From positions 1 to 64,000 of the forward strand of contig CACYVC010000012.1 of the NCBI GenBank assembly GCA_902777835.1: DNA of 64,000 bases. Reading direction: 5' to 3'. Each line of letters opens with the position of its first letter. Within the stretch, counting starts at the first letter, position 1. The notes under the pieces are model-generated. The model worked only from the letters and a program-made list of their open reading frames with translations, was not told the DNA's origin and made no database searches. Below are positions 52,620-62,310 of the stretch, piece after piece. The position numbers and the translations under genes are program-made. This DNA comes from an uncultured Bacteroidales bacterium (lineage in GTDB: Bacteria; Bacteroidota; Bacteroidia; Bacteroidales; Muribaculaceae).

Positions 52620-53759
52620 TCAGCGCTTGCGGTTGCGCACTGAGCGTCCAGCGCCTTGGTTGCTGCTACTCTGTTTGGTTTTTTGCGTTTTCTTTTTGGT
52701 CGTTTTTTTCTTGTTGTCTTTGCTGTCGCTATTGCTACCACGCTTGGTCTTGACGCTCTTGCTAGAGTCTTTTTTCTCCTCTTGGACTGTAGCGGTTGCG
52801 CCTTCTTCTACTAGAGTCTCGCCGTTCTGCTCTGCCTCAAGTTTGCGCTTTGCTTCTACTTGTGCCTGCAGTTCCTCGCGAGTAGGTGCCCACAGGTTTT
52901 TGTCGAAACGGTGCAAGCGCTCCTCAATGCTGTCTTGAGCGTGCTTGAGAGCAACAGGGTCGGGATAGAGCTGCATGAGCGACTGGTTGCGCAGATTCTT
53001 CACCTTGTAGATGTCGCCTGTGTACATGTTGAGTTTGAAGAAGTCGTCAAGGTTGTAGCGAGTGAGGTTGTTATCGTCATCTGTGAAGATGTACTGCTGA
53101 GCGATATAAGGCCTGATGTCGTTGAGCTTAACCCAGAACATTGGGAATGGGATGGGCTCGCCGCCATAACCATCCTCACGGTAAAGCACTGGACAGAGGG
53201 CATCAACACGTGAGCGCATGGCATTGGTGCGTGTGTCAAACTCCCATTTCTCAATGATAAAATATTTCAGAATCTCGTTGCCAGGGATATCGGCATCCTC
53301 AATAGCATATTTGGGGTTCTTCTCGGTGCTCCCCTTTGCCTCGCTGTAGAGGACATGGAAACGATCAAACATCTCAGCGACCTTGATTTTGTACTCATCG
53401 GTAAACATCTCGCGTCCATCAAGATACTCATAGGCGCTGATCTGGTTGTTGGCGAGAAGTCGCATAATGATGAAGAACATGCTCTGGCCATCCTCGTTGG
53501 GTTCTTCGGGATAATAGAGGGCGGGATTCTTGCCTTTTGTGAGGTCGAGAGAGCGATACACCACTTTTGTCCATTGCAAATCGGCCTCGCTAGGTTCCCT
53601 TTGCTCATAGAAAGCCTGTTGGCGTCCAGTAATCTTTACTTGGCCCTCGTCTTTCTTGTCTCGACGGTCATCACCGTTCTTTTTCACTACCTGAGCTGTG
53701 GCTCCAGCGGTCGCAAAAGCAACAATCAGTCCCAGCACTATATATTTAAGATACTTCAT
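52620..53759 (-). CDS. porN: T9SS ring protein PorN/GldN
   Basis: A 379-residue periplasmic protein with a signal peptide from the ATG at 53759 (MKYLKYIVLGLIVAFATAGATAQ); the open frame runs 8 codons further up. DLTKGKNPALYYPEEP, FHVLYSEAKG, KWEFDTRTNAMRSRV and WVKLNDIRPY match GldN/PorN, which with GldK forms the large ring under the outer membrane. The last 55 residues are a Lys/Ser/Arg-rich low-complexity tail. Last gene of the T9SS operon, 63 bases after porM. Confidence 0.92.
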   Translation of the reverse strand: MKYLKYIVLGLIVAFATAGATAQVVKKNGDDRRDKKDEGQVKITGRQQAFYEQREPSEADLQWTKVVYRSLDLTKGKNPALYYPEEPNEDGQSMFFIIMRLLANNQISAYEYLDGREMFTDEYKIKVAEMFDRFHVLYSEAKGSTEKNPKYAIEDADIPGNEILKYFIIEKWEFDTRTNAMRSRVDALCPVLYREDGYGGEPIPFPMFWVKLNDIRPYIAQQYIFTDDDNNLTRYNLDDFFKLNMYTGDIYKVKNLRNQSLMQLYPDPVALKHAQDSIEERLHRFDKNLWAPTREELQAQVEAKRKLEAEQNGETLVEEGATATVQEEKKDSSKSVKTKRGSNSDSKDNKKKTTKKKTQKTKQSSSNQGAGRSVRNRKR

Positions 53760-53822
53760 TATTATGAGTTTAAGATTAAACAAAAGTATATTATTGTAGT
53801 TCCTAAAAGAGTTCTTAATAAA

Positions 53823-55400
53823 TTAGTTCACAACCACTTCCATTGGTGATATCTCACGTGTCACTCCATCGGGGCCAGTCGCCTTGATGCGAGTAATGAA
53901 AAATCGTGTGCCTCGCTTCATGCGGCGGAAACTAGTCTTCTGGCGCTCAGAGAACTGGCTACCATGCGACACCTCAGGAATCGCCTCACCCATTGAACCA
54001 AAGGTGAGAGTCTCGAAGCTCACAACAGTAAACTCTATATCGAGCAAACCATCGTCGATTGCGGCATGCAGACCACTAACACCAAGCAGTGTACCCTTTG
54101 CCAGCGGCTTACCACCTTTATAGCGGTTATCTTGTCCTAAGTTGATGTAGGCTGTTGGGTCAGGCAACTTACGAGCTTTGAAGGTAGATGTTCCAACATT
54201 GGTCCTCACACCATCAATTTCAACCGATACCGAAATCTCACAGTTCACACCCACTTGCGAAGGCCGCGCTATCCATCCATCGCCACTCTTTGTGAGTGTT
54301 CCGTTTGTCATAGTGGCGCTCACGGTGCCATTGCCAATTCCAGGTACAGAGATTGATACAGGGTTGTCGATACCTGTATAGAACACGTTCATCATAGTGG
54401 CGCTCACGGTGGCGATTGGGTCGATAACAGTATAACTCGACTTGAAGTCACGCTTAATGAGCTGACCGTCTTGTCCCACAACTTCAATGTAACCAGAGTA
54501 ATCGAAATTACCCGACTGGCTGGCGGTGACCTCATAGAGTCCCCTATTGTTGCTCAGTCTAGAACCATTGACATACACCACTGGACGCTGTGTAGAGTCG
54601 ATAGCAGCAAGCACAATCTGCGATTGATACTTTGAGCCGCGCATCACTACCCTAGATTGAGGAATGACAAATGCATCTACCCAGTTAACCTTCAAGTCAC
54701 TGAGGTCTTCCACATTAGTGAGTTTAAGCAGATGATTGAGCACCTCACCCTCGGCATATCGCACATCGTTCTGCAACTTACTTAACAGCGAAATGGCTGC
54801 CACAGTAGGCATATTCTCAAACATCGACTCTTCCCAAGTCTTCTTGTTGCTGATATCGGCATTTACCTTGAATGGCTCGGTAGAGAGTGCCTGCTCAATA
54901 TTGCGCAACTTATCGGGGTCGTCAACATATTTAGAGATGTAGCTTTTAAAGCGGTTGATGCGCATTCGCAGTTCGTTACCCCGCTTGGTATCGGGCGAGA
55001 GCATCACTATAGTAGCGGCATCAAGGTTGTCGCGGTTTTTGATATGATCCACATCAGCCGCTGGGCCGTCAGCCTCTTTTACAATCATCAATTTGAGTTG
55101 GTCGATGTAGTCATAAAGACTGTCAGTGACATTTCTCACCTCGTTACCCGAGTTCATCAAGGGCAAACCGTGTTCTTGGTCTTCGTTATAAAAAGCCTGG
55201 AGTTGAGCCATTATCTGCATGTTGCGCGCGGTGATAGTGCGGTTAGAACGCTTCAAGCCTTCTTCCACCTGGCTGAAGCCGTTGAGCACATCGTTCGACA
55301 CATTGAGCGCAAGCATGGCCGTCAAGACGATATACATAAGGTTTATCATCTTTTGGCGTGGCGACATTTTCGCCAGTGACTGATTTTTTCCAGTAGCCAT
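53823..55400 (-). CDS. porM: T9SS motor-linked protein PorM/GldM
   Basis: A 525-residue protein with one N-terminal membrane helix (MINLMYIVLTAMLALNVS, about 15-35) and a long periplasmic part with a helical domain and beta-sandwich domains (D1-D4), as in GldM/PorM. NLYDYIDQL-type helices and VDAFVIPQSRVVMRGSKY are typical. With PorL it forms the proton-driven inner-membrane motor and reaches the PorKN ring. It lies 15 bases after porL. Confidence 0.94.
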   Translation of the reverse strand: MATGKNQSLAKMSPRQKMINLMYIVLTAMLALNVSNDVLNGFSQVEEGLKRSNRTITARNMQIMAQLQAFYNEDQEHGLPLMNSGNEVRNVTDSLYDYIDQLKLMIVKEADGPAADVDHIKNRDNLDAATIVMLSPDTKRGNELRMRINRFKSYISKYVDDPDKLRNIEQALSTEPFKVNADISNKKTWEESMFENMPTVAAISLLSKLQNDVRYAEGEVLNHLLKLTNVEDLSDLKVNWVDAFVIPQSRVVMRGSKYQSQIVLAAIDSTQRPVVYVNGSRLSNNRGLYEVTASQSGNFDYSGYIEVVGQDGQLIKRDFKSSYTVIDPIATVSATMMNVFYTGIDNPVSISVPGIGNGTVSATMTNGTLTKSGDGWIARPSQVGVNCEISVSVEIDGVRTNVGTSTFKARKLPDPTAYINLGQDNRYKGGKPLAKGTLLGVSGLHAAIDDGLLDIEFTVVSFETLTFGSMGEAIPEVSHGSQFSERQKTSFRRMKRGTRFFITRIKATGPDGVTREISPMEVVVN

Positions 55401-55415
55401 TTGCTAAAAACTATA

Positions 55416-56555
55416 TTATTCTACATTATTGTTAGCCATCAAACCATTATTGTCGTCGGGCTGAGGCATGTTAACTGGCGGCATGGTTGGCATAGCGCCA
55501 GGCATAGGCTGGTACATGTTCACCGTCATGGCGTTGATCATCTTCTCATATACCGAGTTGAGTTGCTTCATGTAGTGAGCCATCTTCTCGGTTTCGTCAC
55601 AATAGCGTGCACTCTCAGCAGCCGACTTCTCATACATGTCGCGAATATCCTTCAAACCGCTGTTCACACGGTCGATGCTATCAAGTTGCGACGAAATGCT
55701 CTTGAGCTGTATCTCATAGATTGTATTCAGGCCAGTGACATTGCGGTTCAGAGCCTCCATTTGCTCCACATAGCCTGTGGTGTTCTCCGAGATGTTCTGA
55801 CTGTTGCTGGTGATAGCCTCATAGCTGCCCAAAAGCTGCTGCTGAACCTCATTGAGAGCGGTAGTAGTCTCTCCCAAGCGCTGCATCTGCTCACTGATAG
55901 TGGCCATCTGGCTCAGATATTGCTGGGTGGCCTCAGTGAGCTCGGCCATCTTCGAGAGCTGGTCGCTAGCAGCATTCATGCGGGCGATACTTTCACTCAG
56001 CGACTGAGTCTCCTCATCGGTAAGTTGGAGTCCTTGAGGCAGTCCCATAACGGCTTTAACCTCTTCTTGGCTCATGGTAGCGATAGCATCGGCAACCTCA
56101 GGACTTGCCACCACGGCAGGCCCACCATCACTAGGCAACTCGTTGATGTGTATTGCTGTGCCTGGCGATTGTGGCTGTGCAGGAGCTTGCGCCGCAATGG
56201 CAACCTCTCCACCCTCGGCACCATTAATGTCGCCATTGATGGTGATATTGCCACCAGGACCACCGACAAAGTCGGGTCTATCTTCAGGGTCACCACTATC
56301 AAGAATGGGGAACACATCTTCCCAGTGATACTCTTTCTCGGGACGTTCAAATGCTGTGATGATAAACATCAAGACCTCGGTACCCATGCCTATCGTCAAG
56401 AGCAAGTTACCCATAGGGAGGTGCAAGATTTTAAACAGCGCACCCCAAATCACGATAGCTGCACCGATACTATAAGCGAAGTTGAAAAAGCGCTGTGTTA
56501 TCATTTGCCTTTTCCTCTTGCGCTGAATTTTTGTAGTTTGATTGTCAGTAGCCAT
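55416..56555 (-). CDS. porL: T9SS motor protein PorL/GldL, extended form
   Basis: A 379-residue inner-membrane protein. Two membrane helices (about 25-45 and 50-68) hold Lys42 (GALFKILHLP) and Glu60 (GTEVLMF), matching residues thought to take part in proton flow. YHWEDVFPIL follows. The cytoplasmic part is far longer than in flavobacterial GldL (about 215 residues), with a Gly/Pro-rich linker and coiled coils from about 170 to 345. PorM lies 15 bases downstream and PorK 35 bases upstream. Confidence 0.92.
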   Translation of the reverse strand: MATDNQTTKIQRKRKRQMITQRFFNFAYSIGAAIVIWGALFKILHLPMGNLLLTIGMGTEVLMFIITAFERPEKEYHWEDVFPILDSGDPEDRPDFVGGPGGNITINGDINGAEGGEVAIAAQAPAQPQSPGTAIHINELPSDGGPAVVASPEVADAIATMSQEEVKAVMGLPQGLQLTDEETQSLSESIARMNAASDQLSKMAELTEATQQYLSQMATISEQMQRLGETTTALNEVQQQLLGSYEAITSNSQNISENTTGYVEQMEALNRNVTGLNTIYEIQLKSISSQLDSIDRVNSGLKDIRDMYEKSAAESARYCDETEKMAHYMKQLNSVYEKMINAMTVNMYQPMPGAMPTMPPVNMPQPDDNNGLMANNNVE

Positions 56556-56590
56556 ATTATTGCTATGTTATGAGTTATTGTCGTTGAGAA

Positions 56591-58036
56591 TTAGTCGCAG
56601 CAGTTGTTTTTGCGTTTCGACTTCACAAATCCCACCTTGGTCCTCACGCAGCGGAAGCCAATGTAGGAGCGTTGCTCGTTCTGATATTCCCACATGCGAA
56701 TATCGCTTCGGATATTGTGTGCCACGTCTTTCCAAGAGCCGCCACGCACTATCTTGCGTGACATCTTGTAGGGATCTTCCTTGGCCACATTATAACGATA
56801 CTCAGGGTTGAGGTCATTGGTCATACGGTCAATGCTCTCGGTGTAGCTTGTTGATGTCCATTCGCTCACATTACCTGCCATGTCGAAGAGTCCGTTGTCG
56901 TTGGGCTCATAGGTCCCAACAGGCGACGTTATGATGCTTCCGTCTCGCACATAATTACCTTCGTTAGGCTTGAAGTTGGCATAGAAGCAACCCTCATCTT
57001 CGGTGAGCGGAATATTTCCATCCCATGGGTAGATATTCTCGTTCTTGCCAGCACGTGCAGCAAACTCCCACTCAGCCTCAGTTGGAAGACGGAAAGGTTC
57101 GATATACACACCTTCCTTGCCCAATGACTTCTTCAGGAATTCGGTACGCCAATGGCAGAAGGCGTTGGCCTGCTCCCAGCTCACGCCCACTACGGGGTGG
57201 CTGTTGAAATTGCCGTTGGCGAAATACATGCGCACGTATGGCTCATTGTAACTATTCTCAAAGTCGTTGATCCAGCAGGTAGTATCTGGGAATATATTTA
57301 CGATATAGGTATTGACGAAGTCAAACTCGCTCTGCAATGGACGAGTGATGGTCTGGCGAATGATGCGGCCATCGTCATCAACAAAGGCAGTATCCTTGCT
57401 TATAGTAGGATTAGTGGTTGGCACTGCATGGTCGGTGTTATAGTCGCGAGTAGTGGGATCAAAGCGGTTGCGGCGCTTGGCTGCCTCGGTCAGGTTATAC
57501 ACCTCATAGCGGTAGTTCATCTGACGGGGGTCAAGCTCCTTCTTGCCTGTGATGGGGTTGGTGCGATATACGCTCTCAATGGCGCGTTCTTCATCCTCAC
57601 TGGGGTTCTTCCAAGGGATGTTGCGGCTCCAATTGAGGTGGGGCTTGATGGGGTTACCATCTTTGTCCTCCTCGATTTTAAACTCCTCGTTGCCACCGTA
57701 GGCGGGGTCGGCAAGGCGCTCGCGTATAATGGAGTCGCGAACCCAATAGACAAACTGCTTGTATTTGCTGTTGGTCACCTCATTCTCGTCCATCCAGAAG
57801 GCGTCAACGCTCACACCTCTTGCTGTGGAGTCGATACCCCACAGAGAGTCGCGCATTGCAGGACCTTCCTTCATTGAACCACAGTCGACGAGCACCATGC
57901 CATAAGGCGTGGGCTCATTGAAGGTCACAGCTCCCACTCCGGTCACTTCACCTCCACCGCTGTTCATAGACTTACGAACTCCGCTGCAAGATGCCAGCAC
58001 TACTATCGTAAAGAAGAAAATCAATAACTTTTTCAT
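56591..58036 (-). CDS. porK: T9SS ring lipoprotein PorK/GldK
   Basis: A 481-residue lipoprotein: the lipobox VLASC puts the lipidated Cys at about residue 17. The rest has a formylglycine-generating-enzyme (sulfatase-modifying) fold: VSVDAFWMDENEVTN, HPVVGVSWEQANAFCHW, RLPTEAEWEFAARAG, GNVSEWT and RGGSW. With PorN it makes the periplasmic ring of the T9SS. No sulfatase role is expected. Confidence 0.94.
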   Translation of the reverse strand: MKKLLIFFFTIVVLASCSGVRKSMNSGGGEVTGVGAVTFNEPTPYGMVLVDCGSMKEGPAMRDSLWGIDSTARGVSVDAFWMDENEVTNSKYKQFVYWVRDSIIRERLADPAYGGNEEFKIEEDKDGNPIKPHLNWSRNIPWKNPSEDEERAIESVYRTNPITGKKELDPRQMNYRYEVYNLTEAAKRRNRFDPTTRDYNTDHAVPTTNPTISKDTAFVDDDGRIIRQTITRPLQSEFDFVNTYIVNIFPDTTCWINDFENSYNEPYVRMYFANGNFNSHPVVGVSWEQANAFCHWRTEFLKKSLGKEGVYIEPFRLPTEAEWEFAARAGKNENIYPWDGNIPLTEDEGCFYANFKPNEGNYVRDGSIITSPVGTYEPNDNGLFDMAGNVSEWTSTSYTESIDRMTNDLNPEYRYNVAKEDPYKMSRKIVRGGSWKDVAHNIRSDIRMWEYQNEQRSYIGFRCVRTKVGFVKSKRKNNCCD

Positions 58037-58101
58037 ATATACTTTGATAGAATATGTTATCTATTAAACTATGTTTTGTTTATCAATTTCATCAACGAGC
58101 A

Positions 58102-59082
58102 TCACATGATGCGAATGCTCTTGTGCTTATTTTTGTTTACCTCGCCCATGTTGAGCTTCACGTTATAGTTCAAAAAAAGCTCATGACTGCCGTGCGTGGC
58201 CTTGTTCATTGCCGAGATTGGGAAGTCGTAGGCATAGCCCACAAAGAAATTCTTAAACTCAGCTCCAATCATTGCGCACACGGCATCTTTGTGCCTATAG
58301 GCGACACCCGCCGAAATAAACTTATTGTAGCAAAACCGCGCAGTGGCTTCATATTGCCAAAATTTCGTGTCGGTCTTCACCATTATCGACGGCTGTATTT
58401 CAATTAACGTATTTTTAATAGGAATATTGCTACCTGCCATTAAATAAAAGTTGCGGCCAGTTTCAAACTGATACAAATCTTCTTCGTTCTCACCTGCTTT
58501 CATATTGATAGTAGGAGCAGTAAGGTGAGTGCCAGAAATCGACACCCAGAACCACTTATGTGTAAACGTCACGCCAGCAGCCATGTCAATAGCTCTACCG
58601 TTGACCACGCCTTTGGGGATAGCATCGTCGGCACTGGTGTGATAATTATCATTCTCGGGAACTCTAATACTATCGCCCTTGAATGACTGGTTGAGCAGTC
58701 CCACTTGGAATCCCACACTTAGGGTTCCTCCCATCATTTTTTTCTTCCATGCAAGTTGTGCAGCAACGGTCTGAGTGCTGAAAAGTCCCACATTCTCCTG
58801 TTGAAGCATCAAACCAACGCCCCAGCGCTTGCCGAGGAACTTAAACGGCATGTCGGCCATCGCCATGAAGTCCATAGGGGCATGCTTCACTCCTATCCAT
58901 TGCAGCTTGCTGCCGGCTGTGATGTGAATGAAATCGACATTGCCTATCGAACTGGGGTTATAATACGACGGCAACGCCCAGTACTGGGTGAGCTGTGCAT
59001 CTATTTGCGCTGCCGCTTGGAATCCATTAGCGGCAAGCACCATCGAGAGCGAGAAAAGCAATGTCTTTAAATATCGTCGCAT
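58102..59082 (-). CDS. porP: T9SS outer-membrane protein PorP/SprF
   Basis: A 326-residue outer-membrane barrel with a signal peptide (MRRYLKTLLFSLSMVLAANGFQ). DAQLTQYWALPSYYNPSSIG is the hallmark N-terminal motif of the PorP/SprF family, and LGKRWGVGLMLQQENVG and FFVGYAYDFPIS follow as expected. It links the PorKN ring and the outer membrane. First in the classic porPKLMN order, eight bases after the PorT-like gene. Confidence 0.93.
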   Translation of the reverse strand: MRRYLKTLLFSLSMVLAANGFQAAAQIDAQLTQYWALPSYYNPSSIGNVDFIHITAGSKLQWIGVKHAPMDFMAMADMPFKFLGKRWGVGLMLQQENVGLFSTQTVAAQLAWKKKMMGGTLSVGFQVGLLNQSFKGDSIRVPENDNYHTSADDAIPKGVVNGRAIDMAAGVTFTHKWFWVSISGTHLTAPTINMKAGENEEDLYQFETGRNFYLMAGSNIPIKNTLIEIQPSIMVKTDTKFWQYEATARFCYNKFISAGVAYRHKDAVCAMIGAEFKNFFVGYAYDFPISAMNKATHGSHELFLNYNVKLNMGEVNKNKHKSIRIM

Positions 59083-59090
59083 AAACTTTT

Positions 59091-59834
59091 TTATTCAAAA
59101 TAAAACGTCACAACCACCATGTTGTTCTTGATCTTGCTCACGCTCTTTGTGAATACCTCCATAGCGGGATTGTCCTGAAGGTCTGGACGGTTGGTTTCAA
59201 GCAGATTTCTCAATCCAAAACAGAATTTCACCTCAGGGCAAAGCTTAAAGAACGGCAAGTAGAAGTCGCACCCCATACCCACAGTGAGCATCACGTCAAA
59301 GTCTTTGAGACGCAACTGCTCTGAACGCTCCTTGCTAAGGTCGTAGAGGCCTGTAACTCCAGTGGTAAAATATGGACGTATGTTGTGGTAACGCTTTGTT
59401 GAAATCTTCAGGTCAAGAGGCACCACAATATAGGTTGCCTTCACATTTTGACTCTGCTTGAAAATGTTAGGTTCCAAGGCATCTTCAGGTGGGGTTGCAT
59501 TGTAATACTTAACCACCTTGTTACCAAAGTACATACCCGGCGACAGCCTAAGGTTGAAATGCTCTCCCAAGCGCAGGTCGGCGAGCACATTCACACAGAA
59601 ACCAGGTGAATGGTTAGGAATATCGGCAAACCACGACTGCCCATCTTCGCTGACATAACCATTGTTGGTAATCAACAAATCCTGAAAATTGCAGCCAACC
59701 GAGAAACCATAATGAATGCGCTTCATGTCGGCATACTGGCGGTTCAAGATTTTATCATTATCCTGAGCCACAGCCATTAATGACATGAGAAGCAGTGCAA
59801 AAAAAGCAATATGTCGGTAATTGTGAATACTCAT
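59091..59834 (-). CDS. porT: PorT-family outer-membrane beta-barrel protein
   Basis: A 247-residue barrel with a signal peptide (about 1-23) and repeated amphipathic strands (GFSVGCNFQDLLI, FNLRLSPGMYFG, YIVVPLDLKIST, RPYFTTGVTGLYDL, DVMLTVGMGCDFYLPFF). Near the end, GLRNLLE is typical of PorT. It is needed for T9SS function in P. gingivalis. PorT is here the first gene of the T9SS operon, eight bases before porP. Other small barrels share the fold, so the name is likely but not certain. Confidence 0.82.
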   Translation of the reverse strand: MSIHNYRHIAFFALLLMSLMAVAQDNDKILNRQYADMKRIHYGFSVGCNFQDLLITNNGYVSEDGQSWFADIPNHSPGFCVNVLADLRLGEHFNLRLSPGMYFGNKVVKYYNATPPEDALEPNIFKQSQNVKATYIVVPLDLKISTKRYHNIRPYFTTGVTGLYDLSKERSEQLRLKDFDVMLTVGMGCDFYLPFFKLCPEVKFCFGLRNLLETNRPDLQDNPAMEVFTKSVSKIKNNMVVVTFYFE

Positions 59835-59959
59835 TTACATTTAATAACGCAATTTTTGCAGTCTTATTGCAAATTTTGCGCTTTTTGAGCACAATCGACA
59901 CCCCTTTTTCAAGAAATGAGCCTCATTAGAAACACAAGAAATAACCAAGCAATTGGTCA

Positions 59960-60973
59960 TTATGAATTATGCACAATACATCTCATACCCCTATTCACTA
60001 TCCATGCAGTGAGGATGAGCAGCGGCAATGTGCAGGCAAAGCTGTAGTCGTAAATTAACACACCAAAGTGGCCGAAAAATGGCGCTATGACATAGACAAA
60101 CAGGTTATTTACCAACTTATGTAACATATATACCTCGAAACTTACTCCACCTAGCCAAAGCAGTGGCTTCAGGCACAAAACCTTGCCTATCAAGCCCTCA
60201 TTGCCGTTGAGGATAGAGCACATCACTATTAGCATCGATACAGGCAGCCACCATAGCACAGATGTTTCCAAGCGCTCGGTTATTGTACTGCCGCTTGCAT
60301 GGAAAGCGACAAAGGTAGCCAGCACTGCGAGCGGCACTATTTCATTAATTGAGGCACGTACCATTGAAATCGAACTGGGCATGATACGCTCTCTCAGCGT
60401 GGCACCAAGCATTATTCCAAGGGCATAATCAACAAGTCTTGTAGCGGGACACACATAGAGGTAACTGCGCCATTGGTCACTGACAACTAGAAGACTAGCA
60501 GCCACTGCCATACAGGCAACAAGAACCACAATCCAAGCAACCTTAATACCGATACGATTGAAGAACTTGAGCAGCAAAGGGGTAGCGATGACACAAAACA
60601 TCAACGTGCTCAAAAACCACGAGTGTATGCTGTAGTTGAAGAAAACAGCCTCACTAGGCACCCACGACTGCAATAACAGCACATGGAGTGGCAAATCCCA
60701 ACCGTAGTGGAACTTGTGAATTTGCGCCAGGTCAAGAACAATCAATGCGGCAAGCACCAGCCAGTGAAGGGGGAAAATGCGCTTAATACGCCGCCAGTAG
60801 AAATCCTTGCAGGATTCAATTGCAGTGCGCTTATAGGCAACAAGAAATCCGCTAAGCATGAAAAAGAACGTCACACCAGCCAAGGTCATTTGGTCAAACG
60901 CGTGCATTTTAAAGTGAAAACACACGATGCAAATTGCAAAAATGCCACGCCAAGATGTAAAAGTCTTAATCAT
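59960..60973 (-). CDS. Acyltransferase 3 family membrane protein
   Basis: A 337-residue integral membrane enzyme with about ten hydrophobic segments. The start SWRGIFAICIVCFHFKMHAF carries the conserved His of the family, and FFMLSGFLVAYKR followed by FYWRRIKRIFPLHWL is characteristic of OafA/YrhL-like proteins. It would acetylate or otherwise acylate a surface or cell-envelope glycan. It lies next to a glycosyltransferase, which fits glycan work, though the two are 94 bases apart and may not be co-transcribed. Confidence 0.87.
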   Translation of the reverse strand: MIKTFTSWRGIFAICIVCFHFKMHAFDQMTLAGVTFFFMLSGFLVAYKRTAIESCKDFYWRRIKRIFPLHWLVLAALIVLDLAQIHKFHYGWDLPLHVLLLQSWVPSEAVFFNYSIHSWFLSTLMFCVIATPLLLKFFNRIGIKVAWIVVLVACMAVAASLLVVSDQWRSYLYVCPATRLVDYALGIMLGATLRERIMPSSISMVRASINEIVPLAVLATFVAFHASGSTITERLETSVLWWLPVSMLIVMCSILNGNEGLIGKVLCLKPLLWLGGVSFEVYMLHKLVNNLFVYVIAPFFGHFGVLIYDYSFACTLPLLILTAWIVNRGMRCIVHNS

Positions 60974-61036
60974 GAATATTTAAGATGACTAGTAGAAAAA
61001 TGTAATTATTGAGTAATTAGCGGGGTGATTAGCAAG

Positions 61037-61066
61037 CATAACTCAAAATTTATAACTTACAACTCA
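61037..61066. repeat. AACTCA/AACTTACAACTCA repeat
   Basis: Three AACT-type units between the glycosyltransferase stop and the acyltransferase start. Confidence 0.55.
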
Positions 61067-62275
61067 CTACATTATAGACGTATAATTATTCTTGCGGGTG
61101 AAAAGTCCCTTAATCTTGTAATAGCAGTTTACGAGTGGACGCAAAAGCACCATCACTGGTGTAGAGAAAAACAGCAGCGGCAAGTGGAGCAGATAGCAGT
61201 TACGGAATGTCGCCAACATCGATGGCAGCCACGTGAACAGCAAAACAAATGCAGCAATCGCTATCACTGCTAAGTTAGTGTAGGCAAGTGCAACAGCACC
61301 GGCAATAGCAGCCAAACGCAAGTAATAGAGCAGCGACATAAACGCCTGGATGCGGAACTGTGACTTATATCTAACAAAATGCGAGGTGAAGTCACGACGC
61401 GATTTCAGTGTGCTGAAAGCGTGAGGAAGATCATCATAATGCGCCGACATGAAACTTGCTGGCAGAATCTCCAAGCGGGTGTTCTTGGCAGTGGCAATTT
61501 CGCTGACGAAGATGTCATCATCGCCCCATTTCATATCGAGAGAATTAGAAAAACCTTTATTCTTATAGAACAGTTCTTTGCGATAGGCGAGGTTGTCGCT
61601 CGTGCCACGATAGGGTTTGCCATTAATTGCGCTCAGCAACCATTGCATTGATGTGGTCATGTCGTCAAAAATGCGGTAGCTCTTGCCCAATCTATTGTCT
61701 TCGCTATGAGCAAAATGCGAATATCCCAGAACCACATCAACGCCTGGACCAAAGTTACGCATCATCGCCATGAGCCAGCGGTCACTGTGCACCTGGCAGT
61801 TGGCATTGGTGGTAAGTACCACATCATGCTGAGCGGCCTTGATACCCAGCATCACTGCGAGTTTCTTGCGAGACAACGAACGAGTTTGGTCTGGCACAGT
61901 CACTATCTTCAAATGGTCGTAATAGGCCATCATCTCGCCAACGAGGTCTTTAGTGCCATCAACCGACGCATCATCAAGCACTATCACCTCAAAAGGCGAA
62001 GGATATTTCTGCTGCATCAGTGTGGGCAAGAACTTGTTGAGCCACTTCTCGTCATCGTTGGCAAACACCAAAATCGACACCGAAGGCAAGTCTTCAGGAA
62101 ACAAATAGCGACGAGTGCGCTCGTCCACCTTCATAAACTTCAATAGCTTCATGCTGCGGCGGTTATACCACACCACCCACACCAGTGACAGCAACAACGC
62201 CGCCCCTAGCAGTGACAATATAATATAATGTATTTCTAGCGAGAAAAACATAACCTCGTTAATCCTAATTTGCAA
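61067..62275 (-). CDS. Family 2 glycosyltransferase with membrane segments
   Basis: A 402-residue inner-membrane enzyme. An N-terminal hydrophobic segment (about 15-33) precedes a GT-A domain (about 65-300) with PSVSILVFANDDEKWL, IVLDDASVDGTKD (DDAS), and KWGDDDIF; two or three hydrophobic segments end the protein (about 305-380). It would add a sugar to a lipid-linked or surface glycan. Donor and acceptor are unknown. Confidence 0.88.
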   Translation of the reverse strand: MQIRINEVMFFSLEIHYIILSLLGAALLLSLVWVVWYNRRSMKLLKFMKVDERTRRYLFPEDLPSVSILVFANDDEKWLNKFLPTLMQQKYPSPFEVIVLDDASVDGTKDLVGEMMAYYDHLKIVTVPDQTRSLSRKKLAVMLGIKAAQHDVVLTTNANCQVHSDRWLMAMMRNFGPGVDVVLGYSHFAHSEDNRLGKSYRIFDDMTTSMQWLLSAINGKPYRGTSDNLAYRKELFYKNKGFSNSLDMKWGDDDIFVSEIATAKNTRLEILPASFMSAHYDDLPHAFSTLKSRRDFTSHFVRYKSQFRIQAFMSLLYYLRLAAIAGAVALAYTNLAVIAIAAFVLLFTWLPSMLATFRNCYLLHLPLLFFSTPVMVLLRPLVNCYYKIKGLFTRKNNYTSIM

Positions 62276-62310
62276 TAGTTCGTGAAAAATCTCTGCAAAG
62301 GTACCAAAAA

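Noticed and set aside
55401..56573. 390-codon open frame opposite porL
   Set aside because: Antisense to porL and His/Leu-rich; no recognisable domain.
56591..58036. PorK as a formylglycine-generating enzyme for sulfatases
   Set aside because: The lipobox and the porPKLMN order show a structural T9SS role despite the shared fold.
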